This document shows positions 31,515 through 32,365 of a DNA stretch of 32,365 nt, one piece after another. The first letter of the stretch is position 1. The number at the start of each line of letters is the position of its first letter. This DNA comes from Sphingomonadaceae bacterium (GTDB lineage Bacteria; Pseudomonadota; Alphaproteobacteria; Sphingomonadales; Sphingomonadaceae). A model generated the notes under the pieces. That model ran no database searches. It worked only from the letters and a program-made list of their open reading frames with translations, and was not told the origin of the DNA. The stretch lies in NCBI GenBank assembly GCA_947454135.1, contig CANGJI010000029.1, forward strand, positions 1 through 32,365, written 5' to 3'. The position numbers and the translations under genes are program-made.

Positions 31515-32365
31515 TCACTGCACCGCCAGCCATTCGATGTACTGGTCGATCCAGCGGTCGCTCGTGGTGCCCTTGGGCATCATGCCAAAGCCGTGCTCGC
31601 CGCCGAAGTAGAGGTGGAATTCCAACGCATCGCTTTCCTTGAGCCAGCTGTCGACGAGCTTGAGGCCGCCTTGCCTGAACAGCGGATCGTGCGCGGCAAT
31701 CGCCATGAACAGCGGCGGGCGCGGGCCGCCGGTGACGGTCTGGGTCATCGGCGGATAGATCAGGCCGACGTGGTGCAGCAGCGCCGCCTCGGGCCGCTGC
31801 TCGATCAGGCGGATCAGCGAGCGCGAACCGGCCGAGAAGCCGATGGCACCGATCTGCCTGGGATCGATCTTCCATTCCGCCGCCCGCTTGCTGACAACCG
31901 AGACGGCCGACGCAAGATCATCGACCGCGAGCGGGAGATCGGGCAGTTCCCCCTTGCCGAGCGAACCGAACTTCGAGGCCATCTCGGCCATGAAGCCTGC
32001 GGGCGTCGGCGGGGTCGGGTTCACGCGGTACTTGAGAACGAAGGCGGTGTAGCCCTGCGCGGCGAGCCGGTCGGCCACGCGGAAGCCCTCGCTGTCGATC
32101 GAGACAAACATGTAGCCGCCGCCCGGCACGACGATCACTGCCTTGCCATTGGCGCGCCCGTTCATGGGGCGGATGACGTAGAGCGACGAACGCTGGACAT
32201 TGCGCGCCCAGACTTGCCCGAACACGCGGTTCCAGACCTCGCCGCCTGCCGGCACATCGTTGAGCACGATCTGTTCGCCCGGCACCGGCGGCACTGGATC
32301 AACCGTGATCGCAGGCATCTGGGCGAGGGCGGGGCGGGCGCCGAGCATGAGCAGCAGCGAGGCGA
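31515..32365 (-). CDS. Exported alpha/beta-hydrolase esterase (BD-FAE/acetyl-xylan-esterase-like), 5' end outside window
   Basis: Carbohydrate/phenolic esterase-like hydrolase; about 283 residues are visible. The open frame runs past the window edge and the first visible residues (ASLLLMLGARPALAQ) are the end of a Sec signal with cleavage at ALA, so the true start lies beyond 32365 and the internal ATG at 32348 is not it. The oxyanion block is VVPGGGYMFVSIDSEG, the nucleophile Ser is in GFSAGS, and the acid and His are in AAHDPLF and GGEHGFGM. Relatives remove acetyl or feruloyl groups from plant glycosides in the periplasm. It precedes the FAD monooxygenase, suggesting deacylation then ring attack. 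Confidence 0.85.
   Translation of the reverse strand, partial: ASLLLMLGARPALAQMPAITVDPVPPVPGEQIVLNDVPAGGEVWNRVFGQVWARNVQRSSLYVIRPMNGRANGKAVIVVPGGGYMFVSIDSEGFRVADRLAAQGYTAFVLKYRVNPTPPTPAGFMAEMASKFGSLGKGELPDLPLAVDDLASAVSVVSKRAAEWKIDPRQIGAIGFSAGSRSLIRLIEQRPEAALLHHVGLIYPPMTQTVTGGPRPPLFMAIAAHDPLFRQGGLKLVDSWLKESDALEFHLYFGGEHGFGMMPKGTTSDRWIDQYIEWLAVQ

Noticed and set aside
31477..31875. N-terminal extension of the FAD monooxygenase
   Set aside because: It overlaps the esterase gene in another frame and is low complexity; the FAD fold starts right after ATG 31476 with a ribosome site.
1..32365. CRISPR arrays, tRNA or rRNA genes, insertion sequences, integrases and attachment sites
   Set aside because: No regularly spaced direct repeats, no tRNA-like cloverleaf with CCA end and no transposase or integrase motifs were seen on either strand.

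Overview
The window looks like an accessory catabolic island from a sphingomonad-type alphaproteobacterium (Novosphingobium/Sphingobium-like). The grounds are uniformly high GC, a TonB-dependent receptor beginning a sugar operon, repeated Tat leaders, NodT-type efflux and a typical alphaproteobacterial REP pair. No rRNA, tRNA, CRISPR, transposase or origin was seen. No gene-free stretch exceeds 300 bases; the largest are 28088-28328, 10980-11160, 4968-5136 and 30203-30333, and each holds candidate control or repeat elements listed below.

Layout. (i) 1-4967, minus: a tripartite RND efflux operon (fusion lipoprotein, inner-membrane pump, partial NodT-type outer-membrane lipoprotein) with overlapping stop/start codons. 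(ii) 5137-7835, plus: a two-subunit, Tat-exported molybdenum hydroxylase of the isoquinoline oxidoreductase type. (iii) 7893-10979, minus: fumarylacetoacetate-hydrolase-family enzyme, cupin and a 14-TM DHA2 transporter; a second MFS transporter (11161-12375, plus) is divergent. (iv) 12380-17866, minus: a tightly coupled five-gene operon of Gfo/Idh/MocA oxidoreductase, COG1082 TIM-barrel protein, Tat-exported small subunit and GMC large subunit of a glycoside 3-dehydrogenase, and a Rieske oxygenase; a GH43 glycosidase (17956-19569) is divergent. (v) 19574-23371, minus: C-glycoside deglycosidase alpha and beta subunits followed by a GH3 beta-glucosidase with a PA14 insert. (vi) 23494-28087, minus: TonB-dependent receptor, hydroxypyruvate-isomerase-like protein and GPH-type sugar symporter. 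(vii) 28329-32365: LLM flavin oxidoreductase, divergent TetR regulator, aromatic-ring FAD monooxygenase and an exported esterase.

How it may work. Regions iv-vi together look like a complete uptake and catabolic route for plant glycosides, including C-glycosides whose C-C sugar bond ordinary glycosidases cannot cut. The receptor and symporter import the glycoside. GH43, GH3 and the esterase would trim O-linked sugars and esters. The sugar is oxidised at C3 by the GMC/small-subunit dehydrogenase and/or the Gfo/Idh/MocA enzyme. The CGD alpha/beta complex then cleaves the 3-keto glycoside by beta-elimination, and the TIM-barrel proteins are candidates for hydrating or isomerising the released keto-sugar. 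The Rieske, FAD and LLM oxygenases, molybdenum hydroxylase, FAH and cupin are plausible aglycone (flavonoid or other phenolic) enzymes. A related 16-bp palindrome-like site (TAGAAY-N4-RTTCTA) appears in front of five transcription units, including the TetR/LLM divergent promoter, suggesting one regulon. Substrate identity and regulon are inferences; the family assignments rest on visible motifs.
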